A stretch of 64,000 nucleotides of DNA from positions 431,982 through 495,981 of the forward strand of contig SCUI01000013.1 of NCBI GenBank assembly GCA_004297225.1, given 5' to 3'. The notes under the pieces are model-generated. The model saw only the letters and a program-made list of their open reading frames with translations. It was not told where the DNA came from and searched no databases. Source of the DNA: Lysobacteraceae bacterium. Its GTDB lineage: Bacteria; Pseudomonadota; Gammaproteobacteria; Xanthomonadales; Xanthomonadaceae. Made by a program: the position numbers and the translations under genes. Positions 10,921-22,385 of the stretch are shown here, in pieces (within the stretch, counting starts at the first letter, position 1; each line of letters starts with the position of its first letter).

Positions 10921-11507
10921 TCCAACGGCTCGAGACGATGGCGAACAACCCGCTGCCCGACGGCCGGGTCGACGACATCCTGCGCCCCGAAGGTGAAAAC
11001 CCGCTGCTCGAGCGCGGCTTCGTCACCACGAGCATGGACGCGCTGTGGAACTGGGCGCGCACCGGCTCGATGTGGCCGATGACTTTCGGCCTGGCCTGCT
11101 GCGCGGTCGAGATGATGCATGCCGGCGCCTCGCGCCTGGACCTGGACCGCTTCGGCGTGGTGTTCCGCCCGTCGCCGCGGCAGTCGGACGTGATGATCGT
11201 CGCCGGCACGCTGGTCAACAAGATGGCGCCCGCGCTGCGGAAGGTCTACGACCAGATGCCCGACCCGAAGTGGGTGATCTCGATGGGCAGCTGCGCCAAC
11301 GGCGGTGGCTACTACCACTATTCCTACTCGGTCGTGCGCGGCTGCGACCGCATCGTGCCGGTGGACGTGTATGTCCCGGGTTGCCCGCCGACCGCGGAGG
11401 CGCTGGTGTACGGAATCCTGCAGCTGCAGAAGAAGATCCGCCGCGCGAGCGTGTTCGGCGACGACGCGGTCGCGCCCGGTCCCGCGCGGGCGGGAGTGCC
11501 GCGCTGA
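10911..11507 (+). CDS. nuoB: NADH-quinone oxidoreductase subunit B
   Basis: Carries the terminal 4Fe-4S cluster N2, which donates electrons to quinone. Cluster ligands are in [17 protein letters not shown] and [11 protein letters not shown]. The N-terminus reads [14 protein letters not shown]; the ATG at 10911 lies inside the end of nuoA. 198 aa. The stop overlaps the nuoC ATG (TGATG at 11505-11509). Confidence 0.97.
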   Translation: MGVIQRLETMANNPLPDGRVDDILRPEGENPLLERGFVTTSMDALWNWARTGSMWPMTFGLACCAVEMMHAGASRLDLDRFGVVFRPSPRQSDVMIVAGTLVNKMAPALRKVYDQMPDPKWVISMGSCANGGGYYHYSYSVVRGCDRIVPVDVYVPGCPPTAEALVYGILQLQKKIRRASVFGDDAVAPGPARAGVPR

Positions 11508-12340
11508 TGGAAACGCCGACGATGTTCGCCGAACGCCTGCGCGCACGCTTCGGCGAAGCCAGTGTCACCGTCGCCCCGCCGCGCGGCGAAATCGGGCTGG
11601 AGCTCGAGCCCGGCGACTGGCACGACGCCTGCCGCGTGCTGCGCGACGAGTTCGGTTTCGAACAGATGATCGACCTGTGCGGCCTGGACATGCTCGGCTA
11701 CGGCAGCGACGAGTGGGACACCGGCGTCTCTTCGGAAGGCTTCAGCCGCGGCGTGCAGGGGCGCGGTCCGGGCCGCTTCCGCTTTGGCGAGCAGCCCAGC
11801 GCCCAGTTCCCGCAACCGCAGGGCGTCGCCCCGCTCGAGCCGCCGGCGCGCCGTTTTGCCGTGGTCGCGCAATTGCTGTCGCTGCGGCACAACCGGCGCC
11901 TGCGCGTGCGCGCATTCGCGGCCGACGACGCGCTGCCGGCCCTGGACTCGATCACCGACCTGTGGCCGGTGGCCAACTGGTTCGAGCGCGAGACCTTCGA
12001 CCTGTTCGGCATCGCCTTCACCGGCCATCCGGACCTGCGCCGCATCCTCACCGACTACGGTTTCATCGGCCATCCGTTCCGCAAGGACTTCCCGCTGATC
12101 GGCAACGTCGAGGTGCGCTACGACCCCGAGCGGCAGCGCGTCGTGTACGAGCCGGTGACGTCGGTCGAAGTGCGGGTCAACGTCCCGCGCGTGATCCGGG
12201 ACGACGCGCGCTACGCGACCGCGATCGGCGCGGACCGCGACCTGCGCGTGGACAGCGGCATCGGTCCGGCCGACATCGGCAAGCCGACCACGCCGCCGGT
12301 TCCCAACCCGTCGCCGGTGCGCAGGGGGTCCGTGCGATGA
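11507..12340 (+). CDS. nuoC: NADH-quinone oxidoreductase subunit C
   Basis: Peripheral-arm subunit (30 kDa family). The family signature [14 protein letters not shown] followed by [10 protein letters not shown] is present. At 277 aa it is longer than many homologues: a Gly/Pro/Gln-rich insertion at about residues 70-125 ([26 protein letters not shown]) splits the N-terminal domain, and there is a C-terminal extension after the signature. ATG at 11507 overlaps the nuoB stop; the stop overlaps the nuoD ATG. Confidence 0.95.
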   Translation: METPTMFAERLRARFGEASVTVAPPRGEIGLELEPGDWHDACRVLRDEFGFEQMIDLCGLDMLGYGSDEWDTGVSSEGFSRGVQGRGPGRFRFGEQPSAQFPQPQGVAPLEPPARRFAVVAQLLSLRHNRRLRVRAFAADDALPALDSITDLWPVANWFERETFDLFGIAFTGHPDLRRILTDYGFIGHPFRKDFPLIGNVEVRYDPERQRVVYEPVTSVEVRVNVPRVIRDDARYATAIGADRDLRVDSGIGPADIGKPTTPPVPNPSPVRRGSVR

Positions 12341-13593
12341 CCCAGGAAATCCGCAACTACACGATGAACTTCGGGCCCCAGCACCCCGCCGCGCACGGCG
12401 TGCTGCGACTGATCCTGGAGATGGACGGCGAGGTCGTGCAACGCGCCGATCCGCACATCGGCCTGCTCCATCGCGGCACCGAGAAGCTGGCCGAGTCGAA
12501 GCCCTTCAACCAGTCGATCGGCTACATGGACCGCCTGGACTACGTGTCGATGATGTGCAACGAGCATGCGTACGTGCAGGCGATCGAGACCCTGATGGGG
12601 ATCGAGGCGCCGGAGCGTGCGCTGTGGATCCGCACCCTGTTCGACGAGGTCACCCGGATCCTGAACCACCTGATGTGGGTCGGTTCCAACGGCCTCGACC
12701 TCGGCGCGATGGCGGTGATGCTGTACGCGTTCCGCGAGCGCGAGGAGCTGATGGACGTGTACGAGGCGGTCTCGGGCGCGCGCATGCACGCGACCTACTA
12801 CCGCCCGGGCGGCGTCTACCGCGACCTGCCCGAACGCATGCCGCAGTACCGCGAATCGCCGTGGAAGAAGGGCAGCCAGCTCAAGCGCTTCAACGAGTGG
12901 CGCGAGGGCTCGATGCTCGATTACCTGCAGGCGTTCGCCACCGACTTCCCGCGCCGCGTCGACGAGTACGAGACGCTGCTCACCGACAACCGCATCTGGA
13001 AGCAGCGCACGGTCGGCATCGGCGTGATCGACGCCGACAAGGCCAAGGCCTGGGGCATGACCGGCCCGATGCTGCGCGGCTCCGGCGTGGCCTGGGACCT
13101 GCGCAAGACCCGGCCGTACGCGAAGTACGCCGAGGTCGACTTCGACATCCCGGTCGGTACCGAGGGCGATTGCTACGACCGCTACCTGGTGCGCATCGCC
13201 GAGATGCGCCAGTCGGCGCGGATCATCCTGCAGTGCGTCGCCTGGCTGAAGGCCAATCCCGGTCCGGTGATGGTGGACAACTTCAAGGTCGCGCCTCCCT
13301 CCCGGCAGGAGATGAAGGACGACATGGAAGCGCTGATCCACCACTTCAAGCTGTTCTCCGAGGGCTATTGCGTGCCCGCCGGCGAAACCTACGCCGCAGT
13401 CGAGGCGCCGAAGGGCGAATTCGGCTGCTACCTGGTGTCCGACGGCGCCAACAAGCCGTTCCGCGTGCACCTGCGTGCCCCGGGCTTCGCCCACCTGTCG
13501 TCGATGGATGCGGTGGTCCGCGGCCACATGCTCGCCGACGTCGTCGCCATGATCGGCACCTACGACGTCGTGTTCGGGGAGATCGACCGATGA
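12337..13593 (+). CDS. nuoD: NADH-quinone oxidoreductase subunit D
   Basis: 49-kDa subunit forming the quinone-binding site with NuoB. Family landmarks are [14 protein letters not shown] near the N-terminus, [20 protein letters not shown]-like [15 protein letters not shown], and [31 protein letters not shown] at the end (read in parts). 418 aa, normal. Begins with a four-base ATGA overlap with nuoC. Confidence 0.97.
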   Translation: MTQEIRNYTMNFGPQHPAAHGVLRLILEMDGEVVQRADPHIGLLHRGTEKLAESKPFNQSIGYMDRLDYVSMMCNEHAYVQAIETLMGIEAPERALWIRTLFDEVTRILNHLMWVGSNGLDLGAMAVMLYAFREREELMDVYEAVSGARMHATYYRPGGVYRDLPERMPQYRESPWKKGSQLKRFNEWREGSMLDYLQAFATDFPRRVDEYETLLTDNRIWKQRTVGIGVIDADKAKAWGMTGPMLRGSGVAWDLRKTRPYAKYAEVDFDIPVGTEGDCYDRYLVRIAEMRQSARIILQCVAWLKANPGPVMVDNFKVAPPSRQEMKDDMEALIHHFKLFSEGYCVPAGETYAAVEAPKGEFGCYLVSDGANKPFRVHLRAPGFAHLSSMDAVVRGHMLADVVAMIGTYDVVFGEIDR

Positions 13594-13606
13594 GGAGCCG
13601 CGACCG

Positions 13607-14134
13607 ATGAGAGCCACCGGCAATTTCGAAGCTTGCCGCAACGTCGACCCGATGGTCGCGCTGAGCGACGCCACGCGCGCGCACATCGATCATTGGCTGG
13701 CCAAGTTCCCGCCCGACCGCAAGCGCTCGGCGGTGATCCAGGGCCTGCACGCGGCGCAGGAGCAGAACGGCGGCTGGCTGAGCGACGAACTGATCGCCGC
13801 GGTCGCCAGGTACCTGGACCTGCCGCCGGTGTGGGCCTACGAAGTGGCGACGTTCTATTCGATGTTCGAGACCGGCAAGGTCGGTCGCCACAACGTCGCC
13901 TTCTGCACCAACATCAGCTGCTGGCTCAACGGCGCGCAGGAACTGGTCGCGCACGCCGAACAGAAGCTCGGCTGCAAGCTGGGCGAGTCCACCGCCGACG
14001 GCCGCGTCTACCTCAAGCGCGAGGAAGAGTGCCTGGCCGCGTGCTGCGGCGCGCCGGTGGTGGTGATCAACGGGCATTACCACGAGAAGCTCGACGCGGC
14101 CAAGGTCGACGAGCTGCTCGAGGGGCTGGAGTGA
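13607..14134 (+). CDS. nuoE: NADH-quinone oxidoreductase subunit E
   Basis: 24-kDa thioredoxin-like 2Fe-2S subunit (cluster N1a). Ligand cysteines are visible at Cys100 and Cys105 (CTNISCW) and Cys142 and Cys146 (ECLAACCG). 175 aa. The ATG at 13607 has a GAGGAG ribosome site about nine bases ahead. The next gene begins 11 bases after the stop. Confidence 0.96.
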   Translation: MRATGNFEACRNVDPMVALSDATRAHIDHWLAKFPPDRKRSAVIQGLHAAQEQNGGWLSDELIAAVARYLDLPPVWAYEVATFYSMFETGKVGRHNVAFCTNISCWLNGAQELVAHAEQKLGCKLGESTADGRVYLKREEECLAACCGAPVVVINGHYHEKLDAAKVDELLEGLE

Positions 14135-14145
14135 GGCAGGACGAG

Positions 14146-15516
14146 ATGGCACACGGCAGTCAGCACGACTATTCCCAGCCGACCGGCCCGGTCGGCCCTG
14201 CGCCGCAGGAGCACAACGTCGTCTACACGACGCTGCACTTCGACAAGCCGTGGTCGTACGAGAACTACCTCAAGACCGGCGGCTACAGCGCGCTGCGCAA
14301 GGTGCTGGAAGGAAAGATGGACCGCGCCGCGCTGATCGAGATGGTCAAGCAGTCCGGCCTGCGCGGCCGCGGCGGCGCGGGCTTCCCGACCGGGCTGAAG
14401 TGGAGCTTCATGCCCAAGCACGACGGCGAGAAGTACATCCTGTGCAACTCGGACGAGTCCGAGCCCGGCACCGCCAAGGACCGCGACATCCTGCGCTACA
14501 ACCCGCACGCGGTGATCGAGGGCCTGGCGATCGCCTGCTACGCCACCAACACGAAGGTCGCCTACAACTACCTGCGCGGCGAGTTCCACCACGAGCCGTT
14601 CGAGCACCTGGAAGAGGCGACCCGCGAGGCCTACGCCAACGGCTGGCTCGGCAAGGACATCCTCGGCAGCGGCGTGGACATCGATATCTTCAACGCGCTC
14701 GGCGCTGGCGCCTACATCTGCGGCGAGGAAACCGCGCTGATGGAGTCGCTGGAAGGCAAGAAGGGCCTGCCGCGCTACAAGCCGCCGTTCCCGGCCAACT
14801 TCGGCCTGTACGGCAAGCCGACCACGATCAACAACACCGAGACCTACGCCTCGGTGCCGGCGATCGTGCGCAACGGCCCGGAGTGGTTCCTCAACCTGGG
14901 CAAGCCCAACAACGGCGGCGCCAAGGTGTTCTCGGTGTCCGGCCACGTCAACAAGCCGGGCAACTACGAGATCCGCCTGGGCACCCCGTTCGCGGAACTG
15001 CTGGAAATGGCCGGCGGCGTGCGCAACGGACACAGGCTCAAGGCGGTGATCCCCGGCGGTTCGTCCATGCCGGTGTTGCCGGCGGAAACGATGATGGGCC
15101 TGACCATGGATTACGACGCGATCCAGAAGGCTGGCTCCGGCCTGGGTTCGGGCGCGGTGATCGTGATGGACGAAACCGCGTGCATGGTCCGCGCCTGCCA
15201 GCGCATCGCCCGTTTCTACATGAAGGAAAGCTGCGGCCAATGCACGCCGTGCCGCGAGGGCACCGGCTGGATGTACCGCATGGTGACGCGCGTGGCCGAG
15301 GGCCAGGCGACCAGCGCCGACCTCGACATGCTGCGCGAGGCGTCCAAGCAGATCGAGGGACACACCATCTGTGCCTTCGGCGAGGCCGCGGCGTGGCCGA
15401 TGCAGGGCTTCCTGCGCCATTTCCGCGACGAATTCGAGTACCGCATCCTCAACGGCCGCTTCCTGGTCGACGACGAGCGCAATGGCACCGTAGTGGCCAG
15501 GCAGGTGGCGGCATGA
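14146..15516 (+). CDS. nuoF: NADH-quinone oxidoreductase subunit F
   Basis: NADH-binding 51-kDa subunit with FMN and 4Fe-4S cluster N3. Visible motifs: GLRGRGGAGFPTGLKW (FMN/NADH), GAGAYICGEETAL, and the cluster motif SCGQCTPCREGTGW. 456 aa. The long open frame upstream through nuoE is chance; ATG at 14146 gives the start MAHGSQHDYSQP. The stop overlaps the nuoG ATG (ATGA). Confidence 0.97.
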   Translation: MAHGSQHDYSQPTGPVGPAPQEHNVVYTTLHFDKPWSYENYLKTGGYSALRKVLEGKMDRAALIEMVKQSGLRGRGGAGFPTGLKWSFMPKHDGEKYILCNSDESEPGTAKDRDILRYNPHAVIEGLAIACYATNTKVAYNYLRGEFHHEPFEHLEEATREAYANGWLGKDILGSGVDIDIFNALGAGAYICGEETALMESLEGKKGLPRYKPPFPANFGLYGKPTTINNTETYASVPAIVRNGPEWFLNLGKPNNGGAKVFSVSGHVNKPGNYEIRLGTPFAELLEMAGGVRNGHRLKAVIPGGSSMPVLPAETMMGLTMDYDAIQKAGSGLGSGAVIVMDETACMVRACQRIARFYMKESCGQCTPCREGTGWMYRMVTRVAEGQATSADLDMLREASKQIEGHTICAFGEAAAWPMQGFLRHFRDEFEYRILNGRFLVDDERNGTVVARQVAA

Positions 15517-17735
15517 GCGCCCAGCCCGTGAACCCGAACCTGCCGCCCGACCACGTCACGATCTTCATCGATGGCGTCGAGCTGGCCGCGCCCAAGGGTT
15601 CGATGATCATCCAGGCGGCGGACAAGGCAGGGATCCCGATCCCGCGCTTCTGCTACCACGACAAGCTGTCGATCGCCGCCAACTGCCGCCAGTGCCTGGT
15701 CGACGTCGAGAAGATGGGCAAGCCGGCGCCCGCCTGCGCCACGCCGGTGATGGACGGCATGCAGGTGCGCACGCGCAGCGACAAGGCGCTGCACGCGCAA
15801 CGCAACGTCATGGAATTCCTGCTCATCAACCACCCGCTGGACTGCCCGATCTGCGACCAGGGCGGCGAGTGCGAACTGCAGGACCTGTCCATGGGCTATG
15901 GCCGCTCGGTGTCGCGCTTCGCCGAGCGCAAGCGGGTCGTCGCCGACGAGGACATGGGGCCGCTGGTCGCGTCCGAGATGACCCGCTGCATCCATTGCAC
16001 GCGCTGCGTCCGCTTCACCGCCGAGATCGCGGGCACCTACGAGCTGGGCGGGATGATGCGCGGCGAGAACCTGCAGATCGGCACCTACGACGGCAAGCCG
16101 CTGACCACCGAACTGTCGGGCAACGTGATCGACGTCTGCCCGGTCGGTGCGCTGACGAACAAGGTGTTCCGCTTCCGCGCGCGTCCCTGGGAACTGATTG
16201 CCCGGGAATCGCTGGGCTACCACGACGCGCTGGGCAGCAACCTGTTCCTGCATGCGCGCCGCGGCGACGTGCTGCGCACGGTGCCGCGCGACAACGAGGC
16301 GGTCAACGAGTGCTGGCTGTCCGACCGCGACCGCTACTCGCACCAGGGCCTGTACGCCGACGACCGCGCGACCCGGCCGATGCTGCGCGAAGGCGGCGAG
16401 TGGCGCGAAGCCAGCTGGGACGAGGCGCTGGCGCGCGCGCTGCAGATCCTGCGCGACAACGGCGCCGACCAGCTGGGCATGCTGGTGCACCCGGCCACCT
16501 CCAGCGAGGAGGGCGAGCTGCTGGTGCGCCTGGCCGAGGCCCTCGGCACCGGCAACCTGGACCATCGCATCGCCCAGCAGGACCTTTCGGCGCACGCCGA
16601 GCCGTTCGCGATGCCGGTCGCCGACATCGGCCATGCCGATGCGATCGTGATCGTCGGCTCGCAGCTGCGCCACGAGTTGCCGCTGGTCCACGCCCGCGTG
16701 CGCAAGGCGGTCGAGCGCGGGGCGAAGGTGCACGTGGTCAACCCGGTCGACTTCGAGTTCACCTTCAATGTCGCCAGCAAGCGCATCGTGCCGCCGTCGA
16801 GGCTGGCCACGGCACTGGGCGAGGTCGAGCTGGGCGAATCCTCCCGCGCGGTGGTGATCGTCGGCGGCGTCGCCGAGGCCGGTCCGCATGCGGCCGCGAT
16901 CCGCGCGGCGGCACGGGCCTTCGCCACCGCCAACAACGCCGCGCTGTGCCGCATCCCGCAGGGCGCGAACGCGGTGGGACTGTCGCGCGCCGGCGTGTTG
17001 CCGAAGTCGCGCGATGCGCGGGCGATGCTGCGCGACGGGCGCGGCGCCTACATCCTCTACGGCATCGAGCCGGGCCTGGACTTCGCCGACCAGGCGCTGG
17101 CGATGCGCGCGCTCGGCAATGCGCAGGTCGTGGCCTTCAGCCACTTCGCCTGCGAATCCACCAAGGCGGTGGCCGACGTGATCCTGCCGATCGGGTTGCT
17201 GCCGGAAATCGACGCGATCCTGGTCAACCTCGATGGTCGCGAACAGCGCGCCGTCGCCGGCGGCAAGCTGCCGGGCGAGGCACGCGCCGGCTGGCGCGTG
17301 CTGCGCGCGATCGGCGGTGCCCTCGAGGCGCCGGGCTTCGAATTCACCGAACTCGCCGAGGTGCGCGACACGCTTGCCAGCCGCGCCTGGCGGCCGGGGC
17401 AGGGCGGCAACGCCGCTCCGGTCGACGACGGTCGCGGGCTGGAGCTGGCCGTGTCGCAGGCGATCTACCGCGTCGATGCGGTGCTGCGCCGCGCGGCGGC
17501 GCTGCAGGCGCACCCGCTGACCGTGGGCGCCCGCCTGGCGCTGAATCCCGCCGACGCCGCGGCCGCAGGCATCGCCGACGGCGCCATGGCGCGCGTGGCC
17601 GTGGGTGATGGCAACGCCACGCTGGCCGCCGTGCTGGATCCGCGCGTCGCTGCAGGCTGCGCCTGGGTCGAGTCCGGGTACGGCGCCACCGCGCCGCTGC
17701 TTGCGGCCGGCCGCATCGAGGTGGCCGCGGCATGA
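15513..17735 (+). CDS. nuoG: NADH-quinone oxidoreductase subunit G
   Basis: Largest peripheral subunit, relaying electrons through a 2Fe-2S and several 4Fe-4S clusters. The ferredoxin-like N-terminus holds the cysteines in [17 protein letters not shown], followed by [30 protein letters not shown] and [12 protein letters not shown]. The C-terminal two thirds is the molybdopterin-oxidoreductase-like domain. 740 aa. Four-base overlaps with both nuoF and nuoH. Confidence 0.96.
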   Translation: MSAQPVNPNLPPDHVTIFIDGVELAAPKGSMIIQAADKAGIPIPRFCYHDKLSIAANCRQCLVDVEKMGKPAPACATPVMDGMQVRTRSDKALHAQRNVMEFLLINHPLDCPICDQGGECELQDLSMGYGRSVSRFAERKRVVADEDMGPLVASEMTRCIHCTRCVRFTAEIAGTYELGGMMRGENLQIGTYDGKPLTTELSGNVIDVCPVGALTNKVFRFRARPWELIARESLGYHDALGSNLFLHARRGDVLRTVPRDNEAVNECWLSDRDRYSHQGLYADDRATRPMLREGGEWREASWDEALARALQILRDNGADQLGMLVHPATSSEEGELLVRLAEALGTGNLDHRIAQQDLSAHAEPFAMPVADIGHADAIVIVGSQLRHELPLVHARVRKAVERGAKVHVVNPVDFEFTFNVASKRIVPPSRLATALGEVELGESSRAVVIVGGVAEAGPHAAAIRAAARAFATANNAALCRIPQGANAVGLSRAGVLPKSRDARAMLRDGRGAYILYGIEPGLDFADQALAMRALGNAQVVAFSHFACESTKAVADVILPIGLLPEIDAILVNLDGREQRAVAGGKLPGEARAGWRVLRAIGGALEAPGFEFTELAEVRDTLASRAWRPGQGGNAAPVDDGRGLELAVSQAIYRVDAVLRRAAALQAHPLTVGARLALNPADAAAAGIADGAMARVAVGDGNATLAAVLDPRVAAGCAWVESGYGATAPLLAAGRIEVAAA

Positions 17736-18829
17736 ACACGGGCAATCCGCTGATGGCGAACGTGGTCGATCCCTTCCGCGACTGGCTGCTTTCGCTGGGC
17801 CCGACCGGCCTGGTGGCCTGGGTCGTGCTGCTGATCCTCGGCATCGCCGTGCCGGTGATCCTCGCCGTCGCGTTCTACGTCGTCTGGGAACGCAAGCTGA
17901 TCGGCTGGATGCACGTCCGCCACGGGCCGATGTACGTGGGCTGGGGCGTGTTCCAGGCCTTCGCCGACGTGTTCAAGCTGTTGTTCAAGGAAGTCATCCA
18001 GCCTTCGGCCGCGCACAAGGTGCTGTTCATCCTTGCGCCGCTGCTGGCGCTGGTGCCGGCGTTCGCCGCCTGGGCGGTGGTGCCGTTCGACGCGGGCGTG
18101 GTGCTGTCCAACGCCAATGCCGGCCTGCTGTACCTGCTGGCGATGACCTCGCTGGGCGTGTACGGCATCATCATCGCCGGCTGGGCATCGAACTCGAAGT
18201 ACGCCTTCCTCGGCGCGATGCGCGCCTCGGCGCAGCTGATCAGCTACGAGATCGCGATGGGCTTCGCCGTGGTCAGCGTGCTGATCGCGGCGGGGACGCT
18301 CAACCTCAGCGAGATCGTGATGGCGCAGTCCGGCAACGCCGGCTTCCTCGAGTGGTTCTGGCTGCCGCTGCTGCCGTTGTTCGTCGTCTACTTCGTGTCC
18401 GGCGTGGCCGAGACCAACCGCCTGCCGTTCGACGTGGTCGAGGGCGAGTCGGAGATCGTCGCCGGGCACATGGTCGAGTATTCGGGCTCGCAGTTCGCGC
18501 TGTTCTTCCTGGCCGAATACGCCAACATGATCCTGGTCAGCTTCCTGACCGCGACCTTCTTCCTCGGCGGCTGGCTGAGCCCGATCCCGCCGTCGTGGGT
18601 CCCGGACATCCCGGTGGTCTCGACGCTGCTCGGCCACGGCTGGTGGTGGCTGTTCGCCAAGGTGTTCTTCTTCGCCAGCGCGTTCGTGTGGTTCCGCGCG
18701 ACCTTCCCGCGCTACCGCTACGACCAGATCATGCGGCTGGGCTGGAAGGTGTTCATCCCGGTCACGCTGGTCTGGATCTTCGCCACCGCGCTGATGGCGT
18801 ACTACGGAGTCTTCGAGGTGGGTGCCTGA
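17732..18829 (+). CDS. nuoH: NADH-quinone oxidoreductase subunit H
   Basis: Membrane subunit linking the peripheral arm and quinone site to the proton-pumping arm. Eight or so membrane helices; family motifs [25 protein letters not shown] and [21 protein letters not shown] are present. 365 aa from the ATG at 17732, which overlaps nuoG; an alternative ATG at 17753 would remove seven residues. The stop overlaps the nuoI ATG. Confidence 0.96.
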   Translation: MNTGNPLMANVVDPFRDWLLSLGPTGLVAWVVLLILGIAVPVILAVAFYVVWERKLIGWMHVRHGPMYVGWGVFQAFADVFKLLFKEVIQPSAAHKVLFILAPLLALVPAFAAWAVVPFDAGVVLSNANAGLLYLLAMTSLGVYGIIIAGWASNSKYAFLGAMRASAQLISYEIAMGFAVVSVLIAAGTLNLSEIVMAQSGNAGFLEWFWLPLLPLFVVYFVSGVAETNRLPFDVVEGESEIVAGHMVEYSGSQFALFFLAEYANMILVSFLTATFFLGGWLSPIPPSWVPDIPVVSTLLGHGWWWLFAKVFFFASAFVWFRATFPRYRYDQIMRLGWKVFIPVTLVWIFATALMAYYGVFEVGA

Positions 18830-19317
18830 TGGCCAGGTTGTTCGCATGGTTCAAGGGGCTGCTGCTGATCGAGCTGCTGCAGGGCATGTGGCTGACCCTG
18901 AAATACCTGTTCCGTCCCAAGTACACGCTGATGTACCCGATGGAAAAGACGCCGCAGTCGCCGCGCTTCCGCGGCCTGCATGCGCTGCGACGCTACCCCA
19001 ACGGCGAGGAACGCTGCATCGCCTGCAAGCTGTGCGAGGCGGTGTGCCCGGCGCTGGCGATCACCATCGACTCGGAGCAGCGCGCCGACGGCACCCGCCG
19101 CACCACGCGCTACGACATCGACCTGTTCAAGTGCATCTTCTGCGGCTTCTGCGAGGAGTCCTGCCCGGTGGACTCGATCGTCGAGACGCACATCCTCGAA
19201 TACCACTTCGAGAACCGCGGCGAGAACGTGATCACCAAGCCCCAGCTGCTGGCGATCGGCGACCGCCTCGAATCCGAGATCGCGGCGCGCCGCGCCGCCG
19301 ACGCTCCCTACCGCTGA
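18829..19317 (+). CDS. nuoI: NADH-quinone oxidoreductase subunit I
   Basis: Ferredoxin-like subunit with two 4Fe-4S clusters (N6a, N6b). Both cluster motifs are clear: [12 protein letters not shown] and [12 protein letters not shown]. 162 aa; ATG at 18829 overlaps the nuoH stop by one base. Typical N-terminal amphipathic helix ([10 protein letters not shown]) anchors it to the membrane arm. Confidence 0.97.
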   Translation: MARLFAWFKGLLLIELLQGMWLTLKYLFRPKYTLMYPMEKTPQSPRFRGLHALRRYPNGEERCIACKLCEAVCPALAITIDSEQRADGTRRTTRYDIDLFKCIFCGFCEESCPVDSIVETHILEYHFENRGENVITKPQLLAIGDRLESEIAARRAADAPYR

Positions 19318-19336
19318 CCGCGTCGACGAGGAACGC

Positions 19337-19993
19337 ATGGACTTCACGCTGCTCGCCTTCTACGCCTTCGCCTCGGTCGCCGTGCTCGCGGCCTGCGCGG
19401 TGATCGGCGTCCGCAACCCGGTGCACGCGGCGCTGTTCCTGGTGCTGACGTTCTTCACCACCGCCTGCACCTGGATCCTGGCCGGCGCCGAGTTCCTGGG
19501 CCTGGCGCTGGTGCTGGTGTACGTGGGCGCGGTGATGGTGCTGTTCCTGTTCGTGGTGATGATGCTGGACATCGACATCGCGCGGCTGCGCGAGGGCTAC
19601 GTGCGCTTCCTGCCGGTCGGCCTGCTGGTGGCGGTGGCGATGCTGGCCGAGATGCTGGTGCTGATCGGCGTGCGCGCGCGGGCGGCGGTCCCGTTCGCCG
19701 ACAACGCCGCCCTGGCCGCGGCAAACGGCGAGGGCAACACCACCTGGCTGGCGCGGGCGCTGTTCACCGACTTCCTGCTGCCGTTCGAGGTGGCCGCGGT
19801 GATCCTGACCGTGGCGGTGATCGCCGCGGTGATGCTGACCCTGCGCCGCCGGCCCGGCGCCAAGCACCAGGATCCGGCATGGCAGGCGCGGGTGCGTGCG
19901 GGCGACCGCTTCCGCCTGGTGAAGATGGAAGCCGTCCGGCCGCCGGTCGACGAGCCGCCCGCGGACGCCACCGACACGGAGACCAAGGCATGA
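19337..19993 (+). CDS. nuoJ: NADH-quinone oxidoreductase subunit J
   Basis: Membrane subunit with five predicted helices, including the conserved [17 protein letters not shown] segment. 218 aa with a polar C-terminal tail. Start ATG at 19337 follows a GAGGA ribosome site. The stop overlaps the nuoK ATG. Confidence 0.95.
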   Translation: MDFTLLAFYAFASVAVLAACAVIGVRNPVHAALFLVLTFFTTACTWILAGAEFLGLALVLVYVGAVMVLFLFVVMMLDIDIARLREGYVRFLPVGLLVAVAMLAEMLVLIGVRARAAVPFADNAALAAANGEGNTTWLARALFTDFLLPFEVAAVILTVAVIAAVMLTLRRRPGAKHQDPAWQARVRAGDRFRLVKMEAVRPPVDEPPADATDTETKA

Positions 19994-20313
19994 GCACGCT
20001 CGCCACCAGCCTGTCCCTGGGCCACTTCATCGCCCTCGGGTCGATCCTGTTCTGCATCGCGGTCGCCGGGATCTTCATCAACCGCAAGAACGTGATCGTG
20101 CTGCTGATGTGCATCGAGCTGATGCTGCTGGCGGTGAACATCAACTTCGTCGCGTTCTCGCGCGAGCTCGGCGACGCCGCCGGCCAGGTGTTCGTGTTCT
20201 TCATCCTCACGGTGGCCGCGGCCGAGGCCGCGATCGGCCTGGCGATCCTGGTCACCCTGTTCCGCAACCGGCGCACGATCGACGTGGCCGCGATCGACAC
20301 GTTGAAGGGCTGA
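19990..20313 (+). CDS. nuoK: NADH-quinone oxidoreductase subunit K
   Basis: Mrp-related small membrane subunit, three helices, 107 aa. The conserved glutamates lie in the second and third helices ([29 protein letters not shown]). Start ATG at 19990 overlaps the nuoJ stop (ATGA). Confidence 0.96.
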   Translation: MSTLATSLSLGHFIALGSILFCIAVAGIFINRKNVIVLLMCIELMLLAVNINFVAFSRELGDAAGQVFVFFILTVAAAEAAIGLAILVTLFRNRRTIDVAAIDTLKG

Positions 20314-20317
20314 GCCG

Positions 20318-22381
20318 ATGCCGGGCGTCGAACATATGATTTCCAGCAACGTCCTCCTGGCGATCGCGCTTGCGCCGCTGCTGGGCGCGATCGTGGCCGG
20401 CCTGTTCCGCAACGTGATCGGCCGCGCCGGCGCCCACTGGGTGACGATCCTCTCGGTCGCGCTGAGCTGCGGCCTGTCGTGCTGGGTGCTGTGGCAGCTG
20501 GTGGGGCAGGGCGCGCCGCCGTTCAACGAGAACGTCTACACCTGGTTCGACGTCGGCAGCTACCAGGCGCACGTCGGTTTCATGGTCGACAAGCTGGCCG
20601 CGATGATGATGGTCGTGGTGACCTTCGTCTCGCTGCTGGTGCACGTGTACACCATCGGCTACATGGCCGACGACCCGGGTTACCAGCGCTTCTTCAGCTA
20701 CATCTCGCTGTTCACCTTCTCGATGCTCATGTTGGTCATGAGCAACAACTTCATGCAGCTGTTCTTCGGCTGGGAAGCGGTGGGCCTGGTCTCGTACCTG
20801 CTGATCGGCTTCTGGTTCAAGCGCCCGACCGCGATCTTCGCCAACCTCAAGGCGTTCCTGGTCAACCGCGTCGGCGATTTCGGCTTCATCCTCGGCATCG
20901 CCGCGGTGCTGTACTGGTTCGGCACGATGGACTACGCGACGGTGTTCGCCAACGCGCCGACCATCGCCGGGCTCACCGTGCCGGTGTTCGAAGGCCACGA
21001 GTGGTCGGTGGCGACGCTGATCTGCCTGTGCCTGTTCGTCGGCGCCATGGGCAAGTCGGCACAGGTCCCCCTGCACGTGTGGCTGCCCGACTCGATGGAA
21101 GGCCCGACCCCGATCTCGGCCCTGATCCACGCCGCGACCATGGTCACCGCCGGCATCTTCATGGTCGCGCGGATGTCGCCGCTGTTCGAGCTGAGCGAGA
21201 CGGCGCTCAACTTCGTGCTGTTCATCGGCGCAACCACGGCGTTCTGGACCGGCCTGATCGGCATCGTCCAGAACGACATCAAGCGCGTGATCGCGTACTC
21301 GACCCTGTCGCAGCTGGGCTACATGACCGTCGCGCTGGGCGTTTCCGCGTATTCGGCGGCGGTCTACCACCTGATGACCCACGCCTTCTTCAAGGCGCTG
21401 CTGTTCCTTGGCGCGGGCTCGGTGATCATCGCCATGCACCACGAGCAGGACATGCGCCGCATGGGCGGCCTGCGCAAGTACATGCCGGTGACATTCTGGA
21501 CCATGCTGCTGGGCACGCTGGCGCTGGTCGGGACCCCGTTCTTCAGCGGCTTCTACTCCAAGGACACCATCATCGAGGCCGCCGCGGAACACGCGCACGA
21601 GGCCGGCAACTGGGTGGCGACCTACGGCTACTGGGCGGTGCTGCTGGGCGCCTTCGTCACCGCGCTCTACAGCTTCCGGCTGATGTACATGACCTTCGCC
21701 GGCGAGGAGCGGTTCCGCGACGCGCACGCGCACGACGACCATGCGCACGACGACCACGGCCACGGCGCGCACGAGCCGCACGAGTCTCCGTGGGTGGTGA
21801 CGGTGCCGCTGGTGCTGCTGGCCATTCCCTCGGTGGTGATCGGTTTCCTGACGGCCGGCCCGATGCTGTTCGGAACGGACATGATGGGCCACGTCCAGCA
21901 GCTGCCGTTCTTCCTCGGCGCGATCGACGTCGCACCGGCCCGCGACGTCGTGGCGAAGCTCGCCGCGGAGGTCTGGCACGGTCCGGTCGAATTCGCGCTG
22001 CACGGCTTCAAGGCGCCGACGTTCTGGCTGGCGTTGGCCGGTTTCGCGCTGGCCACGGTGATGTACTGGTGGAAGCCCGACCTGCACGGCAAGGCGCGCC
22101 GCGCGTTCGCCTGGCCGGTGCGGGTCCTCGAGCGGAAATACGGCTTCGACGCGCTCTGGATCGGTGGTTTCGCCGGTGGCGGCCGGGCGCTCGGCCGTGC
22201 CTCGCGCCTGTTCGACGAGAAGGTGATCGACGGCTTGTTCGTCAATGGCAGCACCCGGCTCGTGGGCCTGGCCGGCGCGCTGCTGCGCAGGTCGCAGTCC
22301 GGTTACCTGTACCACTACGCCTTCGCCATGATCCTCGGCCTGATCGCGCTGCTCGGCGTCCTGCTCCTCAACTGGCACTGA
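20318..22381 (+). CDS. nuoL: NADH-quinone oxidoreductase subunit L
   Basis: Antiporter-like distal proton-pumping subunit with the lateral helix. The proton_antipo_M signature (GKSAQVPLHVWLPDSMEGPT, LIHAATMVTAG) is present. 687 aa; ATG at 20318 has AAGGG upstream, with an in-frame ATG at 20336 as alternative. Between two late helices lies a striking His/Asp-rich loop at residues 468-489 with eight histidines (bases about 21719-21784). Four bases separate it from nuoM. Confidence 0.96.
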   Translation: MPGVEHMISSNVLLAIALAPLLGAIVAGLFRNVIGRAGAHWVTILSVALSCGLSCWVLWQLVGQGAPPFNENVYTWFDVGSYQAHVGFMVDKLAAMMMVVVTFVSLLVHVYTIGYMADDPGYQRFFSYISLFTFSMLMLVMSNNFMQLFFGWEAVGLVSYLLIGFWFKRPTAIFANLKAFLVNRVGDFGFILGIAAVLYWFGTMDYATVFANAPTIAGLTVPVFEGHEWSVATLICLCLFVGAMGKSAQVPLHVWLPDSMEGPTPISALIHAATMVTAGIFMVARMSPLFELSETALNFVLFIGATTAFWTGLIGIVQNDIKRVIAYSTLSQLGYMTVALGVSAYSAAVYHLMTHAFFKALLFLGAGSVIIAMHHEQDMRRMGGLRKYMPVTFWTMLLGTLALVGTPFFSGFYSKDTIIEAAAEHAHEAGNWVATYGYWAVLLGAFVTALYSFRLMYMTFAGEERFRDAHAHDDHAHDDHGHGAHEPHESPWVVTVPLVLLAIPSVVIGFLTAGPMLFGTDMMGHVQQLPFFLGAIDVAPARDVVAKLAAEVWHGPVEFALHGFKAPTFWLALAGFALATVMYWWKPDLHGKARRAFAWPVRVLERKYGFDALWIGGFAGGGRALGRASRLFDEKVIDGLFVNGSTRLVGLAGALLRRSQSGYLYHYAFAMILGLIALLGVLLLNWH

Positions 22382-22385
22382 CCGC

